DNA from: DATMXT01 sp963662765
Lineage (GTDB): Bacteria > Bacillota > Clostridia > Oscillospirales > Feifaniaceae
DNA: 64,000 nt
Assembly (NCBI GenBank): GCA_963662765.2
Contig: CAXXUP010000008.1
Location: 248,001 to 312,000, forward strand
Reading direction: 5' to 3'
The notes under the pieces were generated by a model that saw nothing but the letters and a program-made list of their open reading frames with translations, ran no database searches and was not told where the DNA came from. Every line of letters begins with the position of its first letter. Within the stretch, counting starts at the first letter, position 1. Position numbers and translations under genes: made by a program. Below are positions 42,444 through 51,381 of the stretch, in pieces.

Positions 42444-43756
42444 AACTCAAAATGCTCCTTAGGATAATATGTGATGAGAATTCCGGGCTCTTCGCCCGCA
42501 GCCGCCTCTTGCGACGGGCCGAAAGGAAAGGCCGCAACGATTTTCCTGTCCGCCTCGACAACCGGCAGACGACAGCGCAGCGAGGCGGGCAGCTTTGCGT
42601 CCTTTGCAAGCCGGGCCAGACTCTTTTCCGGCCGGCCGACCGGCCGGTATTTATCCCCGATCGTCCGCGCTCTGACGCACAGCGTAGTTTGTATTATACC
42701 ACACTTTAAGCGGCTGTTGTAAATATTCTCTGAACTTTTTTCATCTTCAATCGACAATCGGATCATTCCAAATCCGTCAATCAGATTGTCTCCCAAGTGG
42801 AGTTGCTGCCGGACAATGTCCCCCGGCGCGCATTTTTCCACCGTCAGCCTTCCGTACTCTGCCCTGGCTTCAAGGCCGTCCGGCAGGCTTTTGCAGATAC
42901 CGTTTTGCCCCGACAGAATGAGCGCGTCAACCGCCATGGTCTGCTCGTAAGTCAGAGGCCTTGCAGCCATGCGCCGTACCGCCCTCGCCCGCAGCGCGAA
43001 AGGCACCCCTTGCAGCACCCCGATGTCGTCCGTGTCCGGAACGAGGGCCGCCAGCGCGGCCTCGTCCTCCCGGAGCAGCGCCGCCGTGCGGGCGAGAGCT
43101 TCGACGATTGACGGATTGAAGCGCTCCTTTATATAGGGCAAGAGCTCCAGGCGCACCCGGTTGCGGGCGTACTCTGTCGAAAGGTTGGTCGAGTCCGTGA
43201 CATAGGCAAGGCCGTTTGCGGCGCAGTAGTCCTCAACCTCGCTCCGCAGGCAGTCGATAAGGGGCCGGATATAGATGTCACGCTTAGGCGGAATGGAACA
43301 AAGTCCTGCAAGCCCACTCCCTCGCATGAGGTTTAGAAGCAGCGTCTCGGCAGCGTCGGAGGCGGTGTGCGCAGTGGCTACAATCCCGCCAAATGTTGCC
43401 GCCGCCTCTTCAAAAAGACGGTACCGCTCGTCGCGTCCGGCCGTCTCGAAGGAAACGCCCCGCTCTTTGGCAATGTCGGCGATGGGCAGCCGGTGCACCG
43501 AAATCTCCACCCCGAGTGCTCCACAGAGCTCTTTGGCGTAGTTTTCATCCCGAAGGGCTTCCTCGCCCCGCAGCAGGTGGTTTAAATGAAGTGCAGACAG
43601 AGAAAAGCCGACCTCCGCACGGAGTCCGGCCAAAAAATGCAGCAGTGCCACGCTGTCGGCCCCGCCGGACAGCCCAACCACGACATGCCGGACATTCTCC
43701 AGCATGCCGTACTTTGTGATGGTTTTGCGTGCCTTTAGCTCAAGTGCCGTCCCCAC
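42440..43756 (-). CDS. tilS: tRNA(Ile)-lysidine synthase
   Basis: 438 residues: the PP-loop SGGADS (30-35), THTASDAAETLLLNLMRGSGLAGL metal/ATP region (split motif), the linker PLIDCLRSEVEDYC, and a C-terminal TilS-type domain ending near PAEEPGILI. It changes C34 of the CAU anticodon to lysidine so that the tRNA reads AUA. It starts at GTG 43756 with GAGGAGT inside the end of dnaB, two bases before that gene's stop. Confidence 0.94.
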   Translation of the reverse strand: MGTALELKARKTITKYGMLENVRHVVVGLSGGADSVALLHFLAGLRAEVGFSLSALHLNHLLRGEEALRDENYAKELCGALGVEISVHRLPIADIAKERGVSFETAGRDERYRLFEEAAATFGGIVATAHTASDAAETLLLNLMRGSGLAGLCSIPPKRDIYIRPLIDCLRSEVEDYCAANGLAYVTDSTNLSTEYARNRVRLELLPYIKERFNPSIVEALARTAALLREDEAALAALVPDTDDIGVLQGVPFALRARAVRRMAARPLTYEQTMAVDALILSGQNGICKSLPDGLEARAEYGRLTVEKCAPGDIVRQQLHLGDNLIDGFGMIRLSIEDEKSSENIYNSRLKCGIIQTTLCVRARTIGDKYRPVGRPEKSLARLAKDAKLPASLRCRLPVVEADRKIVAAFPFGPSQEAAAGEEPGILITYYPKEHFEL

Positions 43757-43758
43757 GG

Positions 43759-45093
43759 TCAGGACTCCTCACGGTTTTTCTCGAGCTCGGTGAAGCGGGT
43801 ATACTCGCCCCGCCACGCGAAGTCGACCAGCCCCGTCGCACCGTGCCGGTTTTTGGAAACCGTACAGTGGATAATCCCCTTTTCCTCAGGGTTATCCTCT
43901 TCGTGATACAAGAACATGACGATGTCGGCATCCTGCTCGATGGAGCCCGATTCCCGAAGATCCGAGAGCATGGGCTTTTTGTCTTTGCGGGCATCGGGCG
44001 AACGGTTGAGCTGGGAGAGCGCCAGAATGGGCACGCCGAGCTCCTTGGCCATGATCTTTAAGGAGCGGGAGATCTCGGCCACCTCCTGGGTGCGGTTGTC
44101 GGTACGGGTGCCGGAACGCATGAGCTGCAGGTAGTCGACGATGACAAGCCCCAGCTCCCGTTCGCGGCGCAGCTTAGCTTTCATCTCGGCCACCGTCGTC
44201 CCGGCGGCATCGTCGATCTTCATGTGGGAGGACCCGAGAATATCAGCCGCCTCCGCAAGACCGGCCCACTCGTCGCTGCCGGTGGCAATGTCGCCCACCC
44301 GCAGCCTAGAACCGTCGATGGAGGCCTCATTTGAAAACATTCGGAATGCAAGCTGTATGTCGGACATCTCGAGCGAGAAGATGACGACCGGCTTTCTTTC
44401 GGCAACGGCGACGTGTCGGGCAACGTTGAGGGCGAAAGCCGTTTTGCCGACGCCCGGGCGGGCGGCAAGCAAAATGAGGTCGGACTTGTTGAGTCCGCCC
44501 ACGAGCTTGTCGATGCGGTTATATCCGCAGGAGATGCCGGAGAGCTTGCCTCCGAGCTGAGCGAGCTCGGAGAGCCGCAGATAGGCTTCGTCGACAATTT
44601 CGGAGATGGGCCTTATCTCACCGGTGTTGCGCCCGCCCCGCAGCTCGTAGAGAAGCTGCTCAGCCCGGTCGAGTAAAATTGGAAAAGCCTCGGCCTCGGC
44701 GTAGGCGCTCTCGGCAATGTCGGTGGCAGCCGAAATGAGCTGCCGAACCAGCGACTTGTCGAGCACGATGGAGGCGTACTTCTCCATGTTGGCGGTAGCC
44801 GGGACGAACTCTGCAAGCGAAACGAGGTATGCGGCCGTCGTCCCCTCGACATACGTGCCGAGCGCCTTCATCTTCTCCAGTATCGTCACGACATCGATGA
44901 TCTCGGAGACTGTGAACATCTCGTACATAGCCTCGTAGACCTCTGCATTTTGGCGCAGGTAAAAATCCGACGGCCGCAGCATCTGCGCGGCTCTCGGCAT
45001 GAGTGCGGGACTCACCAGCACCGCCCCCAGCACGCTCTGTTCGGCCTCCATGCTGTAAGGCATTCTGCGCAGAATGTCACCGGTCACATTCAT
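43759..45093 (-). CDS. dnaB: Replicative DNA helicase DnaB
   Basis: 444 residues: N-terminal DnaB domain (MPYSMEAEQSVLGAVL), linker, RecA-like C-domain with Walker A ARPGVGKTA (211-219), LEMSDIQLAFRM, LVIVDYLQLM (Walker B) and the H4 region ILALSQLNRSPDARKDKKPMLSDLRESG in separate motifs. It unwinds DNA at the fork as a hexamer (DnaC in Bacillus naming). No intein. It lies 6 bp after rplI, the conserved order. Confidence 0.97.
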   Translation of the reverse strand: MNVTGDILRRMPYSMEAEQSVLGAVLVSPALMPRAAQMLRPSDFYLRQNAEVYEAMYEMFTVSEIIDVVTILEKMKALGTYVEGTTAAYLVSLAEFVPATANMEKYASIVLDKSLVRQLISAATDIAESAYAEAEAFPILLDRAEQLLYELRGGRNTGEIRPISEIVDEAYLRLSELAQLGGKLSGISCGYNRIDKLVGGLNKSDLILLAARPGVGKTAFALNVARHVAVAERKPVVIFSLEMSDIQLAFRMFSNEASIDGSRLRVGDIATGSDEWAGLAEAADILGSSHMKIDDAAGTTVAEMKAKLRRERELGLVIVDYLQLMRSGTRTDNRTQEVAEISRSLKIMAKELGVPILALSQLNRSPDARKDKKPMLSDLRESGSIEQDADIVMFLYHEEDNPEEKGIIHCTVSKNRHGATGLVDFAWRGEYTRFTELEKNREES

Positions 45094-45099
45094 ACAAAC

Positions 45100-45546
45100 T
45101 CACTCTTCGCTGGTAACCAGCACATAGAACTTCGCCGAGATGCCCTGATGGATGCGGCATTCGGCCTCGATGGTTCCGAAACTCTTTATGTCATCCATGA
45201 CAATCTTCTTACGGTCGACCTCGATACCAAGCTGGGCTTTCAGGTGCTCCGAGACCTCTTTTGTCGTGACCGAGCCAAAGAGCTTGCCCTGCGATCCGCC
45301 GCGGGCAGTGAGCTTCACCGTCACGCCGGTGAGCTTATCGGCCAGTACCTTAGCCTCCTCAAGCTCTTTTTGCGCCCGAAACTTTTTCGCGGCCTCCTGC
45401 TGGCTGTACTCGTTCATGGCGGCGGCGGTGGCCGGCGCCGCCAGTTTCCTCGGCATGAGGTAATTTCTGGCGTAGCCGTCCGACACCTCGACCATCTGCC
45501 CCTTTTTCCCGAGGCTCTTGACATCCTGCTGTAAAATGACTTTCAT
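45100..45546 (-). CDS. rplI: 50S ribosomal protein L9
   Basis: 148 residues, MKVILQQDVKSLGKKGQ, then the signature VEVSDGYARNYLMPRKLA, a long connecting helix and a C-terminal RNA-binding domain. Start ATG 45546 with AAGGGGGAATG upstream. It lies between gdpP and dnaB as in Bacillus and relatives. Length is normal. Confidence 0.97.
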   Translation of the reverse strand: MKVILQQDVKSLGKKGQMVEVSDGYARNYLMPRKLAAPATAAAMNEYSQQEAAKKFRAQKELEEAKVLADKLTGVTVKLTARGGSQGKLFGSVTTKEVSEHLKAQLGIEVDRKKIVMDDIKSFGTIEAECRIHQGISAKFYVLVTSEE

Positions 45547-45615
45547 TTGGTCATTCCCCCTTGTCCTTAAGGCGGGCGGCAGGTGCCGTCCGCGTTGTGT
45601 GCCCTTGTGCAACCG

Positions 45616-47595
45616 TTATTTTTGAAGTTCGTGCAGATGTCGGCGGGCAGCCTCGATCAGCCGGTCCCTCACGGACGGAAGTTCTCCCGCCACCTGCGCA
45701 CCGGCGTTTGTGAGATGCCCACCGCCGCCCATGGTCTCCATGATGAGCTGAACATTGAGCTTACCCAACGACCGAGCGGAGATGTTGACTTCTCCATCGC
45801 TTTGATAGAGCACGAAAGAGGCCTCCACCCCGTCAAGCCCCAGCATTTCGTCGGCCGCCTGAGCGGCAATGACACTCATGTCCGGCATGAGCTCACCTTC
45901 CCAGGCCGCCACGGCCAGCGCCTTATCAATGAGCGTTGTGGCGCCTACGAGCTCCGTGCGGCAGCGGTAGCTATCTTGGTCGATCTGGAAGAGCTTTTTG
46001 ACCTCAATGGTGTCGGCCCCCAGTTTGCGCAGGAAGCCCGCCGCCTCGAAAGTCCGAAACGAGGTTTTGAAAAAGAATGTATTGGTGTCGAGCACGATGC
46101 CGGCTAAAAGCGCCTCCGCCTCCCGCTTGCGCATGGCGGCGCCCCCCTCGATGTACTGGGCCAGCTCACAGACGATCTCGCTCGTCGAGGAGGCATAGGG
46201 CTCATGATAGGTCAGGGCCGTATTTTCAATGGCCTTGGCCATGCGGCGGTGATGGTCTATGACGACAACCTTGTTGGCCGCTTCCAGAATTTCCTTTGAC
46301 TCAATGTAGTCGGGGTTGTGGGTGTCGCAGACAACGAGCAGTGTACCCGAAGTGATGCGGTCGAGCCCGACGATGGGATCGACAAAAACGCCCTCATACT
46401 CCGGCAGCATCTCGATGTGCTCAATGAGGCCGATGGCCGGCGTCGCCCCTCGGTTGATGATGATGTTGACCGGCTTTTTGCGGGCCATAACAAGCCTCGC
46501 CACGCCGACCGAGGCGCCGACGGCATCGAAGTCTGCCTGTTTGTGCCCCATGATGATGACGCCGGTGGCCTCATCGAGCAGGTCGGAGAGGGCCGCCGCC
46601 ATGACACGGGATTTGACCTTAGTGCGCCGCTCGACGGCCTTGGACTTGCCGCCGAAAAACTCGAAGTTGGTGCCCTGTTTGACAGCGGCCTGGTCGCCGC
46701 CGCGCCCCAGCGCCATTTCAAGCGCCTGATGGGCCAGTTCCAGCGCATCCTCGTAGCTATCCTCCCCGCGGCCGATGCCGATGGAGATGGTGGGATTGGC
46801 GCCGCCGGGCCCGGTGGTCTCCCGCACTCGGTCGAGGACCGCGAACTTTTCGGCGACGTAACCCGGCAAGAACCGGTCTTCAAAAACGAAGACGTAACGG
46901 CCCCGTTCATAGAGCTGAATGAGGCCGCCGGTGGGTTTTGCCCACTCCCGCAGCAGATTGTCGACAGTCCCCAGCACGACGGCCTTTTCGCTCTCGGTGG
47001 CGTCTTGGGCAATTTCGTCGAGGTTGTCGATGGTGATGAGGGCCGCGACCGGCCTCGAGGCCTCGTGCTCCCGCTCAAGCATGCGGTAGGCCGTCATGTC
47101 GACAAAGAGGAGCAGCAGCGCTTCCTTTGCCTCCCCCTGTTCCCGCAGCAGCGAGGCATAGACTTTCAGGCTTCGGCCGCATGCCGTCATGTCGACTCCG
47201 GACATCAGGTCGTCGGCGGTGTATTTGTGCATGTCGAGCGAATCGACCAGTTCCTTGATGTCCCGGCCGATGTCGCAGTTTTTGCCCACCATCTCTTCGA
47301 AAGCCGGGTTGTACCAGATGACGGCACCGGTCTTACCGACGGCGGCGGCCGGCATGGCCGTCGCCATAAACCCGACGGAGCCGGTCTCAAGTCTGGCGCC
47401 TACAGCGGCCAGCGCTCTGCTCCTGCGGGTGCGGCGGGATACCCCCATAACGGTATAACCCGTCATCACAATGGCAGCCATAACGAGCTGTGCGAGGGCA
47501 TAGCGGTAGTCGACGACGGCAGTCACCGCAAATACGACAGCCGCCAGCAGACATAGGGCCGGCACGCGAGAATTGCGGGGCTTGCTCATCTTCAC
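45616..47595 (-). CDS. gdpP: c-di-AMP phosphodiesterase GdpP (DHH/DHHA1, degenerate GGDEF)
   Basis: 659 residues: two transmembrane helices (about 11-50), a PAS-like domain (about 75-170), a degenerate GGDEF domain (about 180-305), a DHH domain with His351, Asp355 and Asp357 in GHKQADFDAVG, Asp424, and DHH at 447-449, and DHHA1 with METMGGGGHLTNAG. It cleaves c-di-AMP to pApA and so tunes potassium uptake, osmolyte transport and wall stress. It starts at GTG 47595, overlapping the yybS stop (GTGA), with GGGGGAT upstream. Confidence 0.96.
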   Translation of the reverse strand: MKMSKPRNSRVPALCLLAAVVFAVTAVVDYRYALAQLVMAAIVMTGYTVMGVSRRTRRSRALAAVGARLETGSVGFMATAMPAAAVGKTGAVIWYNPAFEEMVGKNCDIGRDIKELVDSLDMHKYTADDLMSGVDMTACGRSLKVYASLLREQGEAKEALLLLFVDMTAYRMLEREHEASRPVAALITIDNLDEIAQDATESEKAVVLGTVDNLLREWAKPTGGLIQLYERGRYVFVFEDRFLPGYVAEKFAVLDRVRETTGPGGANPTISIGIGRGEDSYEDALELAHQALEMALGRGGDQAAVKQGTNFEFFGGKSKAVERRTKVKSRVMAAALSDLLDEATGVIIMGHKQADFDAVGASVGVARLVMARKKPVNIIINRGATPAIGLIEHIEMLPEYEGVFVDPIVGLDRITSGTLLVVCDTHNPDYIESKEILEAANKVVVIDHHRRMAKAIENTALTYHEPYASSTSEIVCELAQYIEGGAAMRKREAEALLAGIVLDTNTFFFKTSFRTFEAAGFLRKLGADTIEVKKLFQIDQDSYRCRTELVGATTLIDKALAVAAWEGELMPDMSVIAAQAADEMLGLDGVEASFVLYQSDGEVNISARSLGKLNVQLIMETMGGGGHLTNAGAQVAGELPSVRDRLIEAARRHLHELQK

Positions 47596-48686
47596 GGGTT
47601 ATCCCCCTTTCTCATTCGCAGATCCCCGAACAGGACCTTAAAGGCCCCGTATGTGGCAATGAAAAAGATAATGGCCAGCACCGGGGTAAAGAGCAGCATG
47701 ACAAGTGCGGCACCGACGGCAATGCCTCGCGTACTGCCGGCCAACTGCTGCTTGAGGGTGGCCAGCCCAACGAGGGCACAGGGCAGCGTCTGCACCAGCA
47801 GCAGGTTGAAGGCGAGTACCGAATAGAGATCCTTCGTCGCCCAAGATGCCATGGCCGCCAGCACAAAGACGCCGGCCCCCGCCTTTGAGAGCTCATAAGT
47901 GCCGGTCAGCTCGCTCGTGTGTATATAGGTAACATTATTGGCCTTCATGTAATAGGTGGTTGTCCAGTAGGCAGCCAGCATTCCGCCGAAAATGAGGATG
48001 GCTGGGAGGTGGTTTAAAACGTTCGCCATGGCTCCTTCAGGCGAATAACTCGGGGTTGCGCCCACTGCGAACTGCTTGTCGGACAGCGTCTGGGCTGCCT
48101 CCTTGTAAAAATCGGTTAGCGTTGCAATCGCAGCGCTTATAACCGAGCGGATCCCATCCGGCGTGAAAGGGGCATTGCTGCGATAAATCGTCAGCCCGAA
48201 AGAGCCCCCGACCAAGGCGACATCGAGTGCCGCCGCGGCCTGGAGCACGCCGGTGTAAGAGGCCTTCTTCCCCATCAGCATGGTGAGAACAAGGGCCGGT
48301 GCAAAGCAAAGAAGCGTTGCCGCACCCGCCGCAAAGCCGGTCGCCGTAAAGCCGCCGAGGGCTACCGTATAGACAAAGAGCCCCGCGGCGCCGGCCGCTA
48401 CCACCAAGGGGTTTCCGGCATGGCCGGCAAAGCTTGCAAAGGACATGTTCAGCGCCATGACGCCAAGTAGCACCATCATGACGTTGTAGGAGGCCATCAC
48501 CATGACTCCGCCGGAGGCGGAAAGCGACATGATCAGGTTGGCCAGCGTCACCATGACGGTGTCGGGCGAAAGCACGCCGACCACAATGGTGGTGGTTATA
48601 AAGGAAACGGCAAGCGCAATCAACATTTTCCGAAGCCGCTGTTTTTTTGTTAACTCCAAATCCAAATTCCTCTCTGAGATTGACAT
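47592..48686 (-). CDS. yybS: YybS family (DUF2232) membrane protein
   Basis: 364 residues with about eight to nine hydrophobic helices, a charged N-terminus and the C-terminal block FNLLLVQTLPCALVGLATLKQQL seen in DUF2232 proteins. Function is unknown; it almost always precedes gdpP and rplI in Firmicutes, as here. No strong ribosome site before ATG 48686; another frame starts at 48690 but is not protein-like. Confidence 0.85.
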   Translation of the reverse strand: MSISERNLDLELTKKQRLRKMLIALAVSFITTTIVVGVLSPDTVMVTLANLIMSLSASGGVMVMASYNVMMVLLGVMALNMSFASFAGHAGNPLVVAAGAAGLFVYTVALGGFTATGFAAGAATLLCFAPALVLTMLMGKKASYTGVLQAAAALDVALVGGSFGLTIYRSNAPFTPDGIRSVISAAIATLTDFYKEAAQTLSDKQFAVGATPSYSPEGAMANVLNHLPAILIFGGMLAAYWTTTYYMKANNVTYIHTSELTGTYELSKAGAGVFVLAAMASWATKDLYSVLAFNLLLVQTLPCALVGLATLKQQLAGSTRGIAVGAALVMLLFTPVLAIIFFIATYGAFKVLFGDLRMRKGDNP

Positions 48687-48923
48687 TCATTAATGTTTTT
48701 CAACAGTCGCGCAACAAACCTTACGCCGCGACGTTACCTTTTCTTCGCAGTCGCCGTTGCCCCGAGGTCCGCAACACTGCATCCATATGCCTCGAAAACT
48801 GTCAAACAGTCTTCGGGGTACAATCTGTACGCTAACAGTAGAAGGTAGTATAAGATTATAACATAAATCCTGCCCGCCGTACAACACAAGACGACAGTAT
48901 TTTTGTTAAATTGATGCGCCATG

Positions 48924-48952
48924 ATGACAACTTGCAGAAATTGGACTATAAT
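48924..48952 (+). promoter_or_regulatory. Promoter of the alpha/beta hydrolase-murF-ddl cluster
   Basis: ATGACA (48924-48929), 17-bp spacer, a perfect TATAAT (48947-48952). The leader before the start codon is only about 16 bases and consists mostly of the ribosome site. Confidence 0.55.
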
Positions 48953-48974
48953 ACTGTGATGAGGTGGTATATGC

Positions 48975-49718
48975 TTGGTGTATGAGATCATGGGTGCGCA
49001 CGTCCACGCCGTATCGCAGGGCGAGGGGGACCCCGTTGTCGTGCTGCACGGGTGGGGCTCCTCTCGGGCCGTCATGCGGCCGATTGCAGATCGGCTTGTA
49101 AAATCCGGCCGGAGGGTCATATCGCTCGACTTTCCCGGTTTTGGCAGCTCCCCCCCTCCGCCCGCGGCCTGGGGAGTTCCGGAGTACGCCGAAATGCTCA
49201 CAAAACTGCTTGACAGAATGGGGATTTGCTGCCCCATGCTGCTCGGTCACTCCTTTGGCGGCCGGGTCATCTTGTACGCCGTCGGGGCATTGAAATATCC
49301 CGCCGGCCGGCTGGTACTGGTCGACTCGGCCGGTATCCGGCAGGCTCCCCCCAAGCGAAGTTTCGGTTTTACCGCCGCAAAACGGCTGGCAGCCTTCCTG
49401 CCGAAGAAATACCGTGAGGCGATGCTTGCAAAGGCCAGGCAGAAGCACGGCTCGGCCGACTATCTTGCGGCCGAGGGCGTCATGCGGGAAGTGCTGGTTA
49501 AGACCGTTACCCTCGACCTCGCGGAGCTCTTGCCCGGCATTAAAAATGAGGCACTGCTCATCTGGGGGTCGGAGGACACCGCCACGCCCGTCGCCGACGG
49601 GCGCCGTATGGCAGACCTCATGCAAAACGCCCGCATTGAAGTCATTGAGGGTGCCGGCCACTACTCCTTCCTCGACGCGCCGGAAATGTTTTATTCCATA
49701 CTCGAAGGCTGGCTGTGA
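48975..49718 (+). CDS. Alpha/beta-fold hydrolase
   Basis: 247 residues. Oxyanion-hole region VVLHGWGSSRAV, nucleophile elbow GHSFGGR with Ser93, acid in LIWGSEDTATP and a C-terminal GAGHYSFLD histidine, so the triad is complete. The substrate (ester, lactone or amide) is unknown. Start TTG 48975 with GAGGTGG 7 bases upstream; GTG 48978 is the alternative. It leads the cluster with murF (54-bp gap) and ddl, so an envelope-linked role is possible. Confidence 0.88.
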   Translation: MVYEIMGAHVHAVSQGEGDPVVVLHGWGSSRAVMRPIADRLVKSGRRVISLDFPGFGSSPPPPAAWGVPEYAEMLTKLLDRMGICCPMLLGHSFGGRVILYAVGALKYPAGRLVLVDSAGIRQAPPKRSFGFTAAKRLAAFLPKKYREAMLAKARQKHGSADYLAAEGVMREVLVKTVTLDLAELLPGIKNEALLIWGSEDTATPVADGRRMADLMQNARIEVIEGAGHYSFLDAPEMFYSILEGWL

Positions 49719-49772
49719 CGGCGTCCGCACCGGATTCCCGAGGCCTGCTGTCTGCCCGGAGGACATAATTTC

Positions 49773-51293
49773 ATGTTTGACTATATTCTGCCCGCCGCAT
49801 GTGCGCTTGTCTGGCAGGCCGCTTTATCCCGACACTATTTTCATATGTATCAGTTAAATTCATATCGGCCGGAGCGCTATCGTCGGTGGCTCGAAAAAAA
49901 TCCCACAGAGCGCCGGCTTGCTGCCGGTCTCTTTCCGGCTGCGGCGGCGGTACTCGGCTGCTGGGCGGCGCCCCTTTACTTTGGACTGGCGGTGCTGGCT
50001 CTGTCGATGCGGCCGCCCGAAAAAAAGCCTTTTGTCGTGACTGACCGGGTCAAACGCCAGTTTGCAGCGGCAGCAGCAATGCTCCTCGCAGTGGGTGCCG
50101 CGGGACTGCTTATCCCCATGCCATGGCGGTTTTTGTGGACGGGTGCCATCGCAGGGCTTCCCCTTGCCGTATGGCTGCCCCTCGTCTCCGGCCGCATGAC
50201 CGAGGGGATGGAAAAAAAGATAGCCGACGGGTTTGTCAAGGCGGCCCGCGAAAAGCTGGCTGATTCCGGCGTGACGGTGGTCGGCGTGACCGGCAGCTAC
50301 GGCAAGACCTCGGTCAAGCACATTTTGACCGAAATGCTGCGTGAGACCTTCGACACCCTCATGACTGGGGGCAGTTACAACACGACCATGGGGGTCGTGC
50401 GCACGATCAATGAGGAACTTACCCCCTTAAACCAGGTTTTCGTCTGCGAGATGGGCGCGCGGCAAAAGGGCGACATCGCCGAGATTTGCGATATTGTGAA
50501 GCCAAAGTACGGCATCATCACCTCGGTCGGCATCGCCCACCTTGAAACATTCGGCTCGACTGAGAACATAAGGGCCGCAAAATTCGAGCTGGCGCAGGCT
50601 ATCCCAGACGATGGACTCATATTCTTAAATTATGACAGCCCGCCTATCGCCGCAGCTGAATGGGGCCGCCCCCACGTCTCTTACGGACTTGACACAGCCT
50701 GCGACTATCGCGCCGTCGACATCTCTTATGATATCTCCGGCGCGAAGTTCACACTTGTCTGCCCGGACGGACGGCTCCTCTCTCTTTCGACAAAGCTCTT
50801 AGGCCGGCACAGCGTGCTCAACATTACGGGGGGGGCGGCCGTCGCTCTGACCATGGGGGTGCCGGACAAAACGCTTTCCGCCGCTGTGCGTCGCTTGAAG
50901 CCCATCCCCCACCGGCTTGAGCTGAAGCCCGCCGCAGGAGAGCGGATCTACATCGACGACGCCTATAACGCCAACCCCGACGGGGCGGCTGAGGCCGTAT
51001 CGGTGCTCTCGGGCTTTTCCGGCATGACAAGGGTCTTAGTCACCCCCGGCATGGTGGAGCTCGGTGAGCAGGAGTATGCCGCAAACCGGGAATTTGGCCG
51101 GCAGGCAGCCCACTGCTGCGATATCTGCATCGCGGTCGGCCGCGGCGGGGAGGCCATAGCCGCCGGTTTTGTAGACGAGGGTATGGAGGCGAAGTTGACG
51201 CGGGTCTCCACTCTGCGGGAGGCGCTCGCCATTTTGCCCCAGGGTAAGAGCGTTGTGCTGCTGGAAAACGATCTGACGGACGACCTCGAGTGA
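49773..51293 (+). CDS. murF: MurF-type Mur ligase with an N-terminal membrane domain
   Basis: 506 residues. Residues 1-145 form a membrane region with about three to four helices (near 5-20, 50-79, 97-117, 119-139) in place of the soluble UDP-binding domain of normal MurF. The Mur ligase core follows: P-loop GVTGSYGKTS (171-180), EMGARQKGDI, SVGIAHLETFG, and the C-domain IDDAYNANPDGA, diagnostic for MurF, which adds D-Ala-D-Ala to the UDP-MurNAc peptide. Direct linkage to ddl, which makes D-Ala-D-Ala, supports the assignment. The missing first domain means the substrate may instead be lipid-linked. Confidence 0.85.
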   Translation: MFDYILPAACALVWQAALSRHYFHMYQLNSYRPERYRRWLEKNPTERRLAAGLFPAAAAVLGCWAAPLYFGLAVLALSMRPPEKKPFVVTDRVKRQFAAAAAMLLAVGAAGLLIPMPWRFLWTGAIAGLPLAVWLPLVSGRMTEGMEKKIADGFVKAAREKLADSGVTVVGVTGSYGKTSVKHILTEMLRETFDTLMTGGSYNTTMGVVRTINEELTPLNQVFVCEMGARQKGDIAEICDIVKPKYGIITSVGIAHLETFGSTENIRAAKFELAQAIPDDGLIFLNYDSPPIAAAEWGRPHVSYGLDTACDYRAVDISYDISGAKFTLVCPDGRLLSLSTKLLGRHSVLNITGGAAVALTMGVPDKTLSAAVRRLKPIPHRLELKPAAGERIYIDDAYNANPDGAAEAVSVLSGFSGMTRVLVTPGMVELGEQEYAANREFGRQAAHCCDICIAVGRGGEAIAAGFVDEGMEAKLTRVSTLREALAILPQGKSVVLLENDLTDDLE

Positions 51294-51381
51294 CGGATGT
51301 TCTAATTCCTGTTATTTTGGTTTGATCCCTGTTTATTCTGGGAAAGTGGGCCATCTTTTTTGCCATGCTAAGGAGGACAGT

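Noticed and set aside
46318..47556. A 412-codon plus-strand open frame opposite gdpP
   Set aside because: Same antisense effect; gdpP is certain on the minus strand and fully overlaps it.
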